Source: Sporomusaceae bacterium (GTDB lineage Bacteria > Bacillota > Negativicutes > DSM-13327). Taken from it: a DNA stretch of 5,812 bases. The position numbers and the translations under genes are program-made. Shown piece by piece: positions 1 to 5,192 of the stretch. The stretch spans positions 6,836-12,647 of the forward strand of contig JAPUES010000143.1 in assembly GCA_027492445.1 (NCBI GenBank), read 5' to 3'. Positions within the stretch are counted from its first letter, which is position 1. Each line of letters begins with the position of its first letter. A model generated the notes under the pieces. It made no database searches. It had not been told where the DNA came from and saw only the letters and a list, made by a program, of their open reading frames with translations.

Positions 1-12
1 CTGCTAGAAAAC

Positions 13-41
13 TTGTATATTAAATCAATATGCGGTACAAT
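13..41 (+). promoter_or_regulatory. Candidate sigma-A promoter for RNase J
   Basis: A TTGTAT hexamer at 13-18 and a TACAAT hexamer at 36-41 are separated by exactly 17 bases. The -10 matches the consensus at 5 of 6 positions; the -35 keeps only the TTG. Transcription would begin near 48 and give a leader of about 135 bases before the TTG start of RNase J. This is inferred from pattern only. In an AT-rich region such matches arise by chance, and transcription may also come from a gene upstream of the window. Confidence 0.4.
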
Positions 42-89
42 GATAAACAGAGATTTTGAGCGGCATGAGTAATGATTGGTATCTAGATG

Positions 90-120
90 AAATCACCCTA
101 TTTAAATAGTTGGTTGATTT
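90..120 (+). other. Stem-loop in the RNase J 5' leader
   Basis: AAATCACC at 90-97 pairs with GGTTGATTT at 112-120, leaving T114 bulged. Inside it, the perfect palindrome CTATTTAAATAG at 98-109 can extend the stem by four pairs around a TTAA loop, with TT at 110-111 unpaired. About 12 pairs form in all. No U-tract follows, so it is not an intrinsic terminator. It lies 65 bases before the start codon, so it does not mask the ribosome binding site. It may be an RNA stability or processing element, or the 12-base palindrome could be a protein-binding site in the DNA. The structure is seen; the role is not known. Confidence 0.4.
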
Positions 121-171
121 ACGGAACATCTGATTGATGAAAATATGCGACTTTAGGGATACATAAATATT

Positions 172-176
172 GGAGG
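172..176 (+). promoter_or_regulatory. Ribosome binding site that fixes the TTG start of RNase J
   Basis: GGAGG at 172-176 lies 8 bases before the TTG at 185-187. The same frame also has a TTG at 170-172, but that codon runs into the Shine-Dalgarno sequence itself and has no ribosome binding site of its own. The start is therefore 185, which removes five residues from the longest open frame and gives a protein beginning with the family-typical Met-Glu-Asn-Gln-Asn-Lys-Leu. Confidence 0.85.
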
Positions 177-184
177 TAATTTTT

Positions 185-1858
185 TTGGAAAACCAGAATA
201 AACTCGCTATCATTCCTCTAGGAGGACTAGGCGAAGTCGGCAAGAACATGACCGTTATTCAGTATGGAGATGATATCGTCATACTGGACTGTGGACTAGC
301 ATTCCCTGAGGATGAAATGCTGGGGATTGACCTAGTCATACCCGACATTACTTATCTGCTAGAAAATCAGGACAAGATACGGGCCGTTGTTATCACTCAT
401 GGTCATGAGGATCATATCGGGTCATTATCTTATTTATTAAAGCAAATTGAGGTGCCAGTGTATGGTACACGCCTTGCTATGGGACTGGCCGAAGGCCGGT
501 TAAAAGAAAATAATGTGGCCAATTACTCTTTAAATACCATTAAGCCAGGAGATGAACTTACCTTTGGCAGTATTCAGGTAGGCTTTATTCGGACTAGCCA
601 TTCTATTCCTGATGTGGTAGGGATCTATTTTAGAACGCCAGTCGGTATGATTGTCCATACTGGAGACTTTAAAATTGATTATACGCCACCAGATGGCCAA
701 GTAATCGATCTTCATAAATTTGCCCAGCTTGGTGATGAAGGAGTATTGGCCTTAATGTCCGATAGTACCAATGCGGAACAGCCTGGTTTTACAAAATCCC
801 AACGTACAGTTGGTATTGCCCTAGATAAGGCATTCCAAGGTGCGAAAGGTCGGATTTTGCTAGCAACCTTTGCGTCAAATGTATTACGAGTGCAGCAGGC
901 CATTGATTCTGCTTGTAAATATGGCCGTAAGGTAGCTATTATGGGTCGCAGTATGATCAATGTTGTGAGCATTTCTACGGAACTTGGATATCTAACGGTT
1001 CCAGAAGGAATCATCATTGATATTGATGAGATTAAAAACTACCCAGCCAATAGAATATTGATTTTGACTACTGGTAGCCAAGGGGAACCCATGGCTGCAT
1101 TATCACGGATGGCGAGAAATGATCATCGCAAAGTAGAGATTTATCCAGGTGATACGGTTATTATTTCAGCTACGCCGATCCCAGGTAATGAAAAGTCCGT
1201 TTCGAAAACCATTGATGCTTTACTACGCTTAGGAGCAAACGTTATACATGGATCTGCAGCAGGAATTCACGTTTCTGGTCATGCTAGCCAAGAAGAACTA
1301 AAGCTCATGCTAACGCTGGTAAAGCCCAAATATTTGATCCCAGTACATGGGGAATACCGCATGCTAATGACCCACGGGGAAATTGCACAAGGACTGGGAA
1401 TCCCGAAGGAAAATATTTTTATTGGTACCAATGGTCAGGTGTTTGAATTTACAAAAGAACTTGGTGAAGCAACGGGAAAAGTGTCAGGGAAAGTAGCGGC
1501 AGGGAAGGTCTTTGTTGATGGTCTGGGCGTAGGTGATGTGGGTAATATTGTTATTCGTGATCGCAATAAGTTATCCCAAGACGGTGTGCTCGTTGTTGTC
1601 GTCACCATTGATAAGGAAAGAGGCTGTATTTTAGCTGGACCAGAGTTAGTGTCTCGTGGCTTTGTCTATGTGCGGGAGTCGGGGCAATTGATGGTGGAAG
1701 CTAGACAAAGGGTTCGGCAGGTTCTTGCCAACTGCGAGGCTGGTAAAATTACGGAGTGGGCGATGATTAAGTCGAGCGTCCGCGATGCATTGAGTAAGCT
1801 GGTTTATGAAAAGACTGGCCGTAGTCCAATGATTTTGCCGATTATTATGGAAGTGTAA
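185..1858 (+). CDS. rnj: Ribonuclease J (metallo-beta-lactamase/beta-CASP RNase)
   Basis: This is a cytoplasmic zinc-dependent RNase with 5'-to-3' exonuclease and endonuclease activity, a main enzyme of mRNA turnover and rRNA maturation in Firmicutes. At 557 residues it is full length for the family. The N-terminus carries the hallmark PLGGLGEVGKNM (residues 11-22). The metal-binding motif HGHEDH is at 72-77, His139 lies in RTSHS, and Asp161 in HTGDF. The beta-CASP insert contains MSDSTN (191-196) and HVSGHAS (362-368, with His366), and the late metal ligand His388 is in PVHGEYR. The C-terminal domain from about 440 contains DGLGVGDVG and the RGFVYVRES stretch typical of RNase J. All catalytic residues are present. 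The frame has no defects. The gene probably stands alone, with a candidate promoter and a structured leader upstream and a strong terminator downstream. Bacteria of this group may carry one or two paralogues; I cannot tell whether this is J1 or J2 type. Confidence 0.96.
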   Translation: MENQNKLAIIPLGGLGEVGKNMTVIQYGDDIVILDCGLAFPEDEMLGIDLVIPDITYLLENQDKIRAVVITHGHEDHIGSLSYLLKQIEVPVYGTRLAMGLAEGRLKENNVANYSLNTIKPGDELTFGSIQVGFIRTSHSIPDVVGIYFRTPVGMIVHTGDFKIDYTPPDGQVIDLHKFAQLGDEGVLALMSDSTNAEQPGFTKSQRTVGIALDKAFQGAKGRILLATFASNVLRVQQAIDSACKYGRKVAIMGRSMINVVSISTELGYLTVPEGIIIDIDEIKNYPANRILILTTGSQGEPMAALSRMARNDHRKVEIYPGDTVIISATPIPGNEKSVSKTIDALLRLGANVIHGSAAGIHVSGHASQEELKLMLTLVKPKYLIPVHGEYRMLMTHGEIAQGLGIPKENIFIGTNGQVFEFTKELGEATGKVSGKVAAGKVFVDGLGVGDVGNIVIRDRNKLSQDGVLVVVVTIDKERGCILAGPELVSRGFVYVRESGQLMVEARQRVRQVLANCEAGKITEWAMIKSSVRDALSKLVYEKTGRSPMILPIIMEV

Positions 1859-1868
1859 TTTTAAATAC

Positions 1869-1905
1869 AAAAAAGCAGCCAACTTTATAGTTGGGCTGCT
1901 TTTTT
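1869..1905 (+). terminator. Intrinsic terminator after RNase J
   Basis: GCAGCC at 1875-1880 pairs with GGCTGC at 1894-1899. The stem continues inward with AACT/AGTT across a one-base bulge (G1893) around a TTAT loop. A run of six A before the stem matches six T after it (1900-1905), so the hairpin could also act on the opposite strand. It starts 10 bases after the RNase J stop codon. Confidence 0.93.
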
Positions 1906-1935
1906 GTTCATTAGGTTGATCTATAATTTTCTTGC

Positions 1936-1965
1936 TTGTCAATGTGCTTATTTTACTGATAAACT
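1936..1965 (+). promoter_or_regulatory. Candidate promoter for the PH-like protein gene
   Basis: TTGTCA at 1936-1941 and TAAACT at 1960-1965 are 18 bases apart, and TG at 1957-1958 gives an extended -10. This would start a transcript near 1972 with a leader of about 87 bases. A second, weaker option is TTAGAC at 1985-1990 with TATAAA at 2010-2015 (19 bases apart). The strong terminator just upstream supports the need for a separate promoter here. Apart from the terminator and these motifs I see nothing else in the 200-base gap between the two genes. Confidence 0.4.
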
Positions 1966-2058
1966 AACTATTATTGTGAGAAATTTAGACATCTATCAAT
2001 ATATAAGATTATAAACGATGAACACATGAACTGATGCCATAAAAGGAGGAATCGCTTT

Positions 2059-2922
2059 ATGCCATCGACAACTGCTTCTTGGGCTCGACCAGTTAAAGCT
2101 TTCGAAGAAATACCCCATAGTTTTAAAGAACATATCTCTCACCCAGAACCACTTCCTTATAGTATTTATTCCCCGCCAAATCATTGGGGGAAAAAGCAAA
2201 CCAATGCCAAATTAACCTGTATGTATCAGGATAGAATTGTCATACTGGAAGTACTAGAAAACAAGGTGAATGAGGTATGTTATTTATTTAAAGATATTAA
2301 TTATATTGAACAAGGAACAATGCTGTTATATTCGTGGGTAAGTATTCATGGATTTGCTGATGGTAAATTATCCGTTTCTATTCTTGAATATAATTCAGTT
2401 GTTGCAGTGTATTTTCATCCATTGGTAACGGCAATTAGGCAGAGTCATTTTATAACGAATAAAATAGGCGATAATCAGAATGTGTCAAAGCTAGATTATC
2501 TCAATAGATTAAATTATAAATTTTTTAACTACTCTCATGATGTAATCTTGCCTGGGGAAGAAGTTATGGGAACTGTATACCAACCCGCGATTTATGAAAA
2601 GTTCCTCCTTCTTTTCACACGAGTCGTGACTTTAGGGCACCTAACAATTCTCACGGATAAAGAACTTATTATTATTAAAGAAGAGTTAACAAAAGAAAAG
2701 AGAACGTCGAATGCTAATAATGGTGGGGTATGGGTATATATTCCCTTGCATAAGATTGTTAGTATAACCATAAAGAATGAAAGAAAGAATGTAATCAATT
2801 TGGTGATAGGTGTGAAGGGAAAAGATATTTATTTATCTTTATCTTTCAACAAACGTCTGGAGTTAGAGGCTTTACTAGAAGGGTTTAAAGCGGCAAAATT
2901 TAGCTATGTAAATACAAGATAG
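2059..2922 (+). CDS. Uncharacterised protein with two predicted PH-like domains
   Basis: I do not recognise a named family. The 287-residue product starts at an ATG 9 bases after a strong AGGAGG (2044-2049), so the start is secure. It has no signal peptide and no clear membrane segment, so it is probably cytoplasmic. Residues 1-50 are Pro- and His-rich. Residues about 50-127 alternate hydrophobic strands and end in a short amphipathic helix. Residues about 165-280 repeat that plan: strands HLTILTDKELIIIKEE, VWVYIPLHKIVSITIK, NVINLVIGV and DIYLSLSF, then a helix from LELEALLEGFK. The phrase 'new strand, display residue, helix cap' resembles bacterial PH-domain proteins, in which the fold commonly binds lipid or protein. 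That assignment is inferred from the strand pattern only. The gene is AT-rich, apparently monocistronic, and unrelated to RNase J or the reductase operon by any visible link. Confidence 0.88.
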   Translation: MPSTTASWARPVKAFEEIPHSFKEHISHPEPLPYSIYSPPNHWGKKQTNAKLTCMYQDRIVILEVLENKVNEVCYLFKDINYIEQGTMLLYSWVSIHGFADGKLSVSILEYNSVVAVYFHPLVTAIRQSHFITNKIGDNQNVSKLDYLNRLNYKFFNYSHDVILPGEEVMGTVYQPAIYEKFLLLFTRVVTLGHLTILTDKELIIIKEELTKEKRTSNANNGGVWVYIPLHKIVSITIKNERKNVINLVIGVKGKDIYLSLSFNKRLELEALLEGFKAAKFSYVNTR

Positions 2923-2932
2923 ATAGCTAATC

Positions 2933-2949
2933 GGGGCAGGTACTGTCCT
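2933..2949. repeat. REP-like hairpin after the PH-like gene
   Basis: GGGCAG at 2934-2939 faces CTGTCC at 2943-2948 across a GTA loop: six pairs including one G-U, extendable by a further G-U (2933/2949). It resembles, in degenerate form, the 'GGGACAGGTACTGTCCC' palindromes that I recall being scattered between genes of several Firmicutes. It begins 11 bases after the stop codon and has no proper U-tract, so it is a poor terminator. A second small inverted repeat, GTTTC/GAAAC, follows at 2954-2965. Only one copy is visible in this window. Confidence 0.35.
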
Positions 2950-2983
2950 TAGAGTTTCTTGAAACCACAAATAACATAAAATA

Positions 2984-3012
2984 TTGATAAAAAAGGAATG
3001 GTCTGCTATGCT
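2984..3012 (+). promoter_or_regulatory. Candidate promoter for the reductase-rhodanese operon
   Basis: TTGATA at 2984-2989 (5 of 6 to consensus) lies 17 bases before TATGCT at 3007-3012 (4 of 6), and a TG at 3004-3005 makes it an extended -10. Transcription would start near 3019, about 57 bases before the ATG of the reductase. A weaker alternative uses TTGAAA at 2959-2964 with TATTGA at 2982-2987 (17 bases). The choice decides whether a 17-codon mini-frame at 3008-3061 is transcribed whole. Confidence 0.42.
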
Positions 3013-3075
3013 AATGTTGAATGAGATTACATTTCCTTACATGTTGACGATGAATTTCTAAGAGGAGAGAATGCC

Positions 3076-4587
3076 ATGAAAAAATATGATGTAGTGGTAA
3101 TTGGTACTGGTTCGGCAAATATTGTCTTGGATGCAGCGCTAAGCAAGGGGTTAACGTGCGCTCAAATCGAGAAAGGGAAATTTGGTGGGACATGTTTAAC
3201 GCGTGGCTGTATTCCTACAAAAGTAATGGCAACAGCGGCAGATTATATAAGAGAAATTGAGGAATTGTCTAAAATTGGGGTGGACGTTGCTCCGGCCAGC
3301 ATGAACTGGGAGGTTGTTTCACAGCGGGTATGGAAAAAAATTGACGAAAGTAGCGATATATTAACTTATTATCAGGCAGCGGACAATTTAGACATCTACC
3401 AAGGTACTGGATATTTTACTGGGGAAAAAATATTACAAGTAGCAATGAATGATGGCAAGGTATCTGAAGAATTTACAGCCGATAAGATTTTCATTGCTGT
3501 AGGAGCACGTCCTAATTTACCGGACATTGACGGTTTGGAACAAGCCGGGTACCTTACCTCCGAAACTTTATTCGGCGAAAAATACCCGAAAAAGCCATTT
3601 AAAAGCCTTATTATTCTGGGTGGTGGTCCGATTGGGACTGAGTTTGCCCATATATTTGCATCGGCCGGTACAAAAGTTACATTAGTTCAGCATAATGTAC
3701 GTCTCCTCCTTAAAGAAGATGAAGAAGTCTCGGAACAGTTGGTAAAGGGCTTGCGTAAAAATGGTATTAACGTATTATTAAACTATAAGCCAAGGGATGT
3801 ACGGGTAGACAATGGTGAAAAAGTATTAACCTTACTGGAAAAAACAACAGGTGAAATTAAGGAAGTTCGTGCTGAAGAAATCATGATTTCCGTTGGTATA
3901 CAGCCCAATACCGATACCTTGCATCTGGAAAATACGTCAATTGAAACAAACAGCCGTGGCTGGATTGTTACCAATGAATTTTTAGAAACCAGTGCCAAAG
4001 ACATCTGGGCCTTTGGCGATATTAATGGGGAAGCTCCATTTCGCCATAAAGCAAATTATGAAGCTGATATTGTGGTCCACAATTTATTTAGCGATCATCA
4101 GTCCCATGACTGGCGTTGGGCCCGTTATGATATTGTGCCTGCCGTTACCTATACCTTTCCGCAAGTTGCTCATGTGGGGCTGACAGAGGATCAGGCAATG
4201 AAAGCAGGCTATGAAATAGCAACGGCCAAACACCATTATTCATCAACGGCCAAAGGTTTTGCCTTGGGGTTTAATCCAGGAGATGATCAGGATGGCTTTG
4301 TAAAAATTGTCGTAGATAAAAAAACAAGCGTCCTGCTAGGCATCCATATCATAGGACCACAGGCCTCTATCTTACTACAACCCTTTGTGAACCTTATGAA
4401 TGCTGGCGAAACGAAAATAACACCGGTAAATGACCATATTGCCTCGCCCGCAGTGAAAGAATTACGTGAATCTAGGATAATACGCAATCTAGATCCCCGC
4501 TCAGTCATTAGTGTCGGCGAAACAATGACGCCTCACCCTTCCTTATCGGAAGTTATTATGTGGATTCAATATTACTTTAAAGGGTAG
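3076..4587 (+). CDS. FAD-dependent pyridine nucleotide-disulfide oxidoreductase, dihydrolipoamide dehydrogenase-like
   Basis: This is a class I flavoprotein disulfide reductase: it should pass electrons between NAD(P)H and a disulfide through FAD and a redox-active cysteine pair. The start follows AGGAG (3063-3067) by 8 bases. The FAD-binding GTGSAN is at residues 10-15, with Asn in place of the third Gly. The redox cysteines are Cys40 and Cys45 in GGTCLTRGCIPTK. The NAD(P) loop LGGGPIGTEFA is at 181-191, and the second FAD motif DIWAFGD is at 309-315. The dimerisation domain starts near 350 and carries the catalytic pair His487 and Glu492 in HPSLSE. The GTGS-N signature and overall pattern recall mycothione reductase, but mycothiol is an actinobacterial thiol, so that name is not applied. 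At 503 residues it is longer than the usual 460-475, largely because of extra sequence at about 445-486. No lipoyl-complex gene is nearby, so the substrate is unknown. A rhodanese gene follows 41 bases downstream. Confidence 0.92.
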   Translation: MKKYDVVVIGTGSANIVLDAALSKGLTCAQIEKGKFGGTCLTRGCIPTKVMATAADYIREIEELSKIGVDVAPASMNWEVVSQRVWKKIDESSDILTYYQAADNLDIYQGTGYFTGEKILQVAMNDGKVSEEFTADKIFIAVGARPNLPDIDGLEQAGYLTSETLFGEKYPKKPFKSLIILGGGPIGTEFAHIFASAGTKVTLVQHNVRLLLKEDEEVSEQLVKGLRKNGINVLLNYKPRDVRVDNGEKVLTLLEKTTGEIKEVRAEEIMISVGIQPNTDTLHLENTSIETNSRGWIVTNEFLETSAKDIWAFGDINGEAPFRHKANYEADIVVHNLFSDHQSHDWRWARYDIVPAVTYTFPQVAHVGLTEDQAMKAGYEIATAKHHYSSTAKGFALGFNPGDDQDGFVKIVVDKKTSVLLGIHIIGPQASILLQPFVNLMNAGETKITPVNDHIASPAVKELRESRIIRNLDPRSVISVGETMTPHPSLSEVIMWIQYYFKG

Positions 4588-4603
4588 TAAGAGACTCTTT
4601 AAA
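4576..4603 (+). other. AU-rich stem-loop across the reductase stop codon
   Basis: TTTAAAGGG at 4576-4584 can pair with CTCTTTAAA at 4595-4603 (nine pairs, one G-U), with a ten-base loop holding the TAG stop. No U-tract follows and the stem is weak, so it should not terminate transcription. It may mark a processing or stability site between the two genes of the operon, or be chance in AT-rich DNA. Confidence 0.25.
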
Positions 4604-4628
4604 TAGAATTAGATGAGGAGATAAGCAA

Positions 4629-5042
4629 ATGAAGACATACGGTCTAATTATTGTAACAGTCATTTTATGTGTTTTAGGATATAGGATGGCGTCTAATTCT
4701 GCATCATCGCCAGTCAGCCCAACTGCTACGTCAACTATTACTGTTCAGGAAATTTCCATGAAAGAAGCTGTAAAAGCCTGGCAGGAGCAAAAGGTTTTGT
4801 TTATAGATGTGCGGACGTTAGAGGAGTATCGTCAAGGATATATTCCAGGCGCTGTGCTAATACCCCTCGACGAGTTAGATAAACGCATAGGTGAAGTACC
4901 CAAGGATAAAAAAGTGTTGATTATATGTCGCAGTGGAAACCGTAGCGCAACAGCAAATCTCTTACTTCAGGAACAGGGGTTTACGAATACGGCTAGTGTC
5001 AAAGGTGGAATGTCTATCTGGCCAGAAAGAACCGAAAAGTAA
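4629..5042 (+). CDS. Membrane-anchored or secreted single-domain rhodanese
   Basis: This sulfurtransferase-type protein (137 residues) begins at an ATG 8 bases after AGGAG (4616-4620). Residues 5-18 form a hydrophobic segment after a short Lys-containing start, followed by a Ser/Thr/Pro-rich linker (about 21-37). This suggests an uncleaved anchor or a signal peptide, with the enzyme domain outside the membrane. A true lipobox is not seen: Cys14 sits inside the hydrophobic core after Ile-Leu. The rhodanese domain runs from about 42 to 133: FIDVRTLEEYRQGYIPGA (58-75) is the CH2A-like entry motif, CRSGNRS (100-106) is the active-site loop with Cys100 as persulfide carrier, and KGGMSIWP (125-132) is the C-terminal signature. 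All catalytic features are intact. It is probably co-transcribed with the upstream disulfide reductase. It could supply or remove sulfane sulfur, or act on oxidised thiols; the partner is not shown by the sequence. Confidence 0.93.
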   Translation: MKTYGLIIVTVILCVLGYRMASNSASSPVSPTATSTITVQEISMKEAVKAWQEQKVLFIDVRTLEEYRQGYIPGAVLIPLDELDKRIGEVPKDKKVLIICRSGNRSATANLLLQEQGFTNTASVKGGMSIWPERTEK

Positions 5043-5047
5043 GAGTT

Positions 5048-5067
5048 GAAGCTTTAATAGAAGCTTT
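5048..5067. repeat. Short direct repeat GAAGCTTT
   Basis: Two copies of GAAGCTTT at 5048-5055 and 5060-5067 start 5 bases after the rhodanese stop. Because AAGCTT is itself a palindrome, the copies can also pair as a 7-pair stem with a six-base loop. A small CCGT/ACGG hairpin follows at 5079-5089. No function can be assigned. Confidence 0.3.
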
Positions 5068-5093
5068 TAAGATTAAATCCGTTTTACGGTAAT

Positions 5094-5137
5094 GACTCCT
5101 ATCAGTATATTTGCTGGTAGGGGTCTCTTTGTTTTCT
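5094..5137 (+). terminator. Intrinsic terminator after the rhodanese gene
   Basis: GACTCCTATCAG at 5094-5105 pairs with CTGGTAGGGGTC at 5114-5125. This makes twelve pairs including two G-U, with an eight-base loop, and is followed by a T-rich tail (TCTTTGTTTTCT, 5126-5137). It lies 51 bases after the rhodanese stop and closes the reductase-rhodanese unit. Confidence 0.85.
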
Positions 5138-5192
5138 TAGAGTTAATTTTCAGCTCATAATCATAGAATTTTAAGCATGGAGAAAGTAAAGT

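Noticed and set aside
1..72. An open frame from the window edge (CTG CTA GAA ...) to TAA at 70-72, possibly the tail of an upstream gene.
   Set aside because: It has only 23 codons with no recognisable motif, and it overlaps the candidate RNase J promoter. An open stretch this short is expected by chance.
170..184. TTG at 170 as the RNase J start.
   Set aside because: It overlaps the GGAGG at 172-176, which is properly spaced for TTG 185, and it has no ribosome binding site of its own.
712..1017. Antisense open frame inside RNase J; similar ones lie at 25-249, 530-715 and 1646-1942.
   Set aside because: These are shadows of the conserved RNase J frame or its leader, with no ribosome binding sites or recognisable domains.
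3044..3072. TTGACG (3044-3049) with GAGAAT (3067-3072) as a promoter for the reductase.
   Set aside because: The -10 is poor and lies over the ribosome binding site, so a transcript from it would start inside the gene.
3783..4508. Antisense and alternate-frame open frames within the reductase gene, including a + strand one at 3992-4183.
   Set aside because: They lie within a fully conserved enzyme frame and show no family features.
3076..4587. Naming the flavoprotein mycothione reductase or Lpd of a dehydrogenase complex.
   Set aside because: Mycothiol is not expected in a Firmicute, no E1/E2/GcvH gene is adjacent, and the extra segment before the catalytic His argues for caution.
4629..4673. 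A lipoprotein signal in the rhodanese, with Cys14 as the lipidated residue.
   Set aside because: The preceding residues (Val-Ile-Leu) lack the small residue required at -1, and Cys14 sits within the hydrophobic core.
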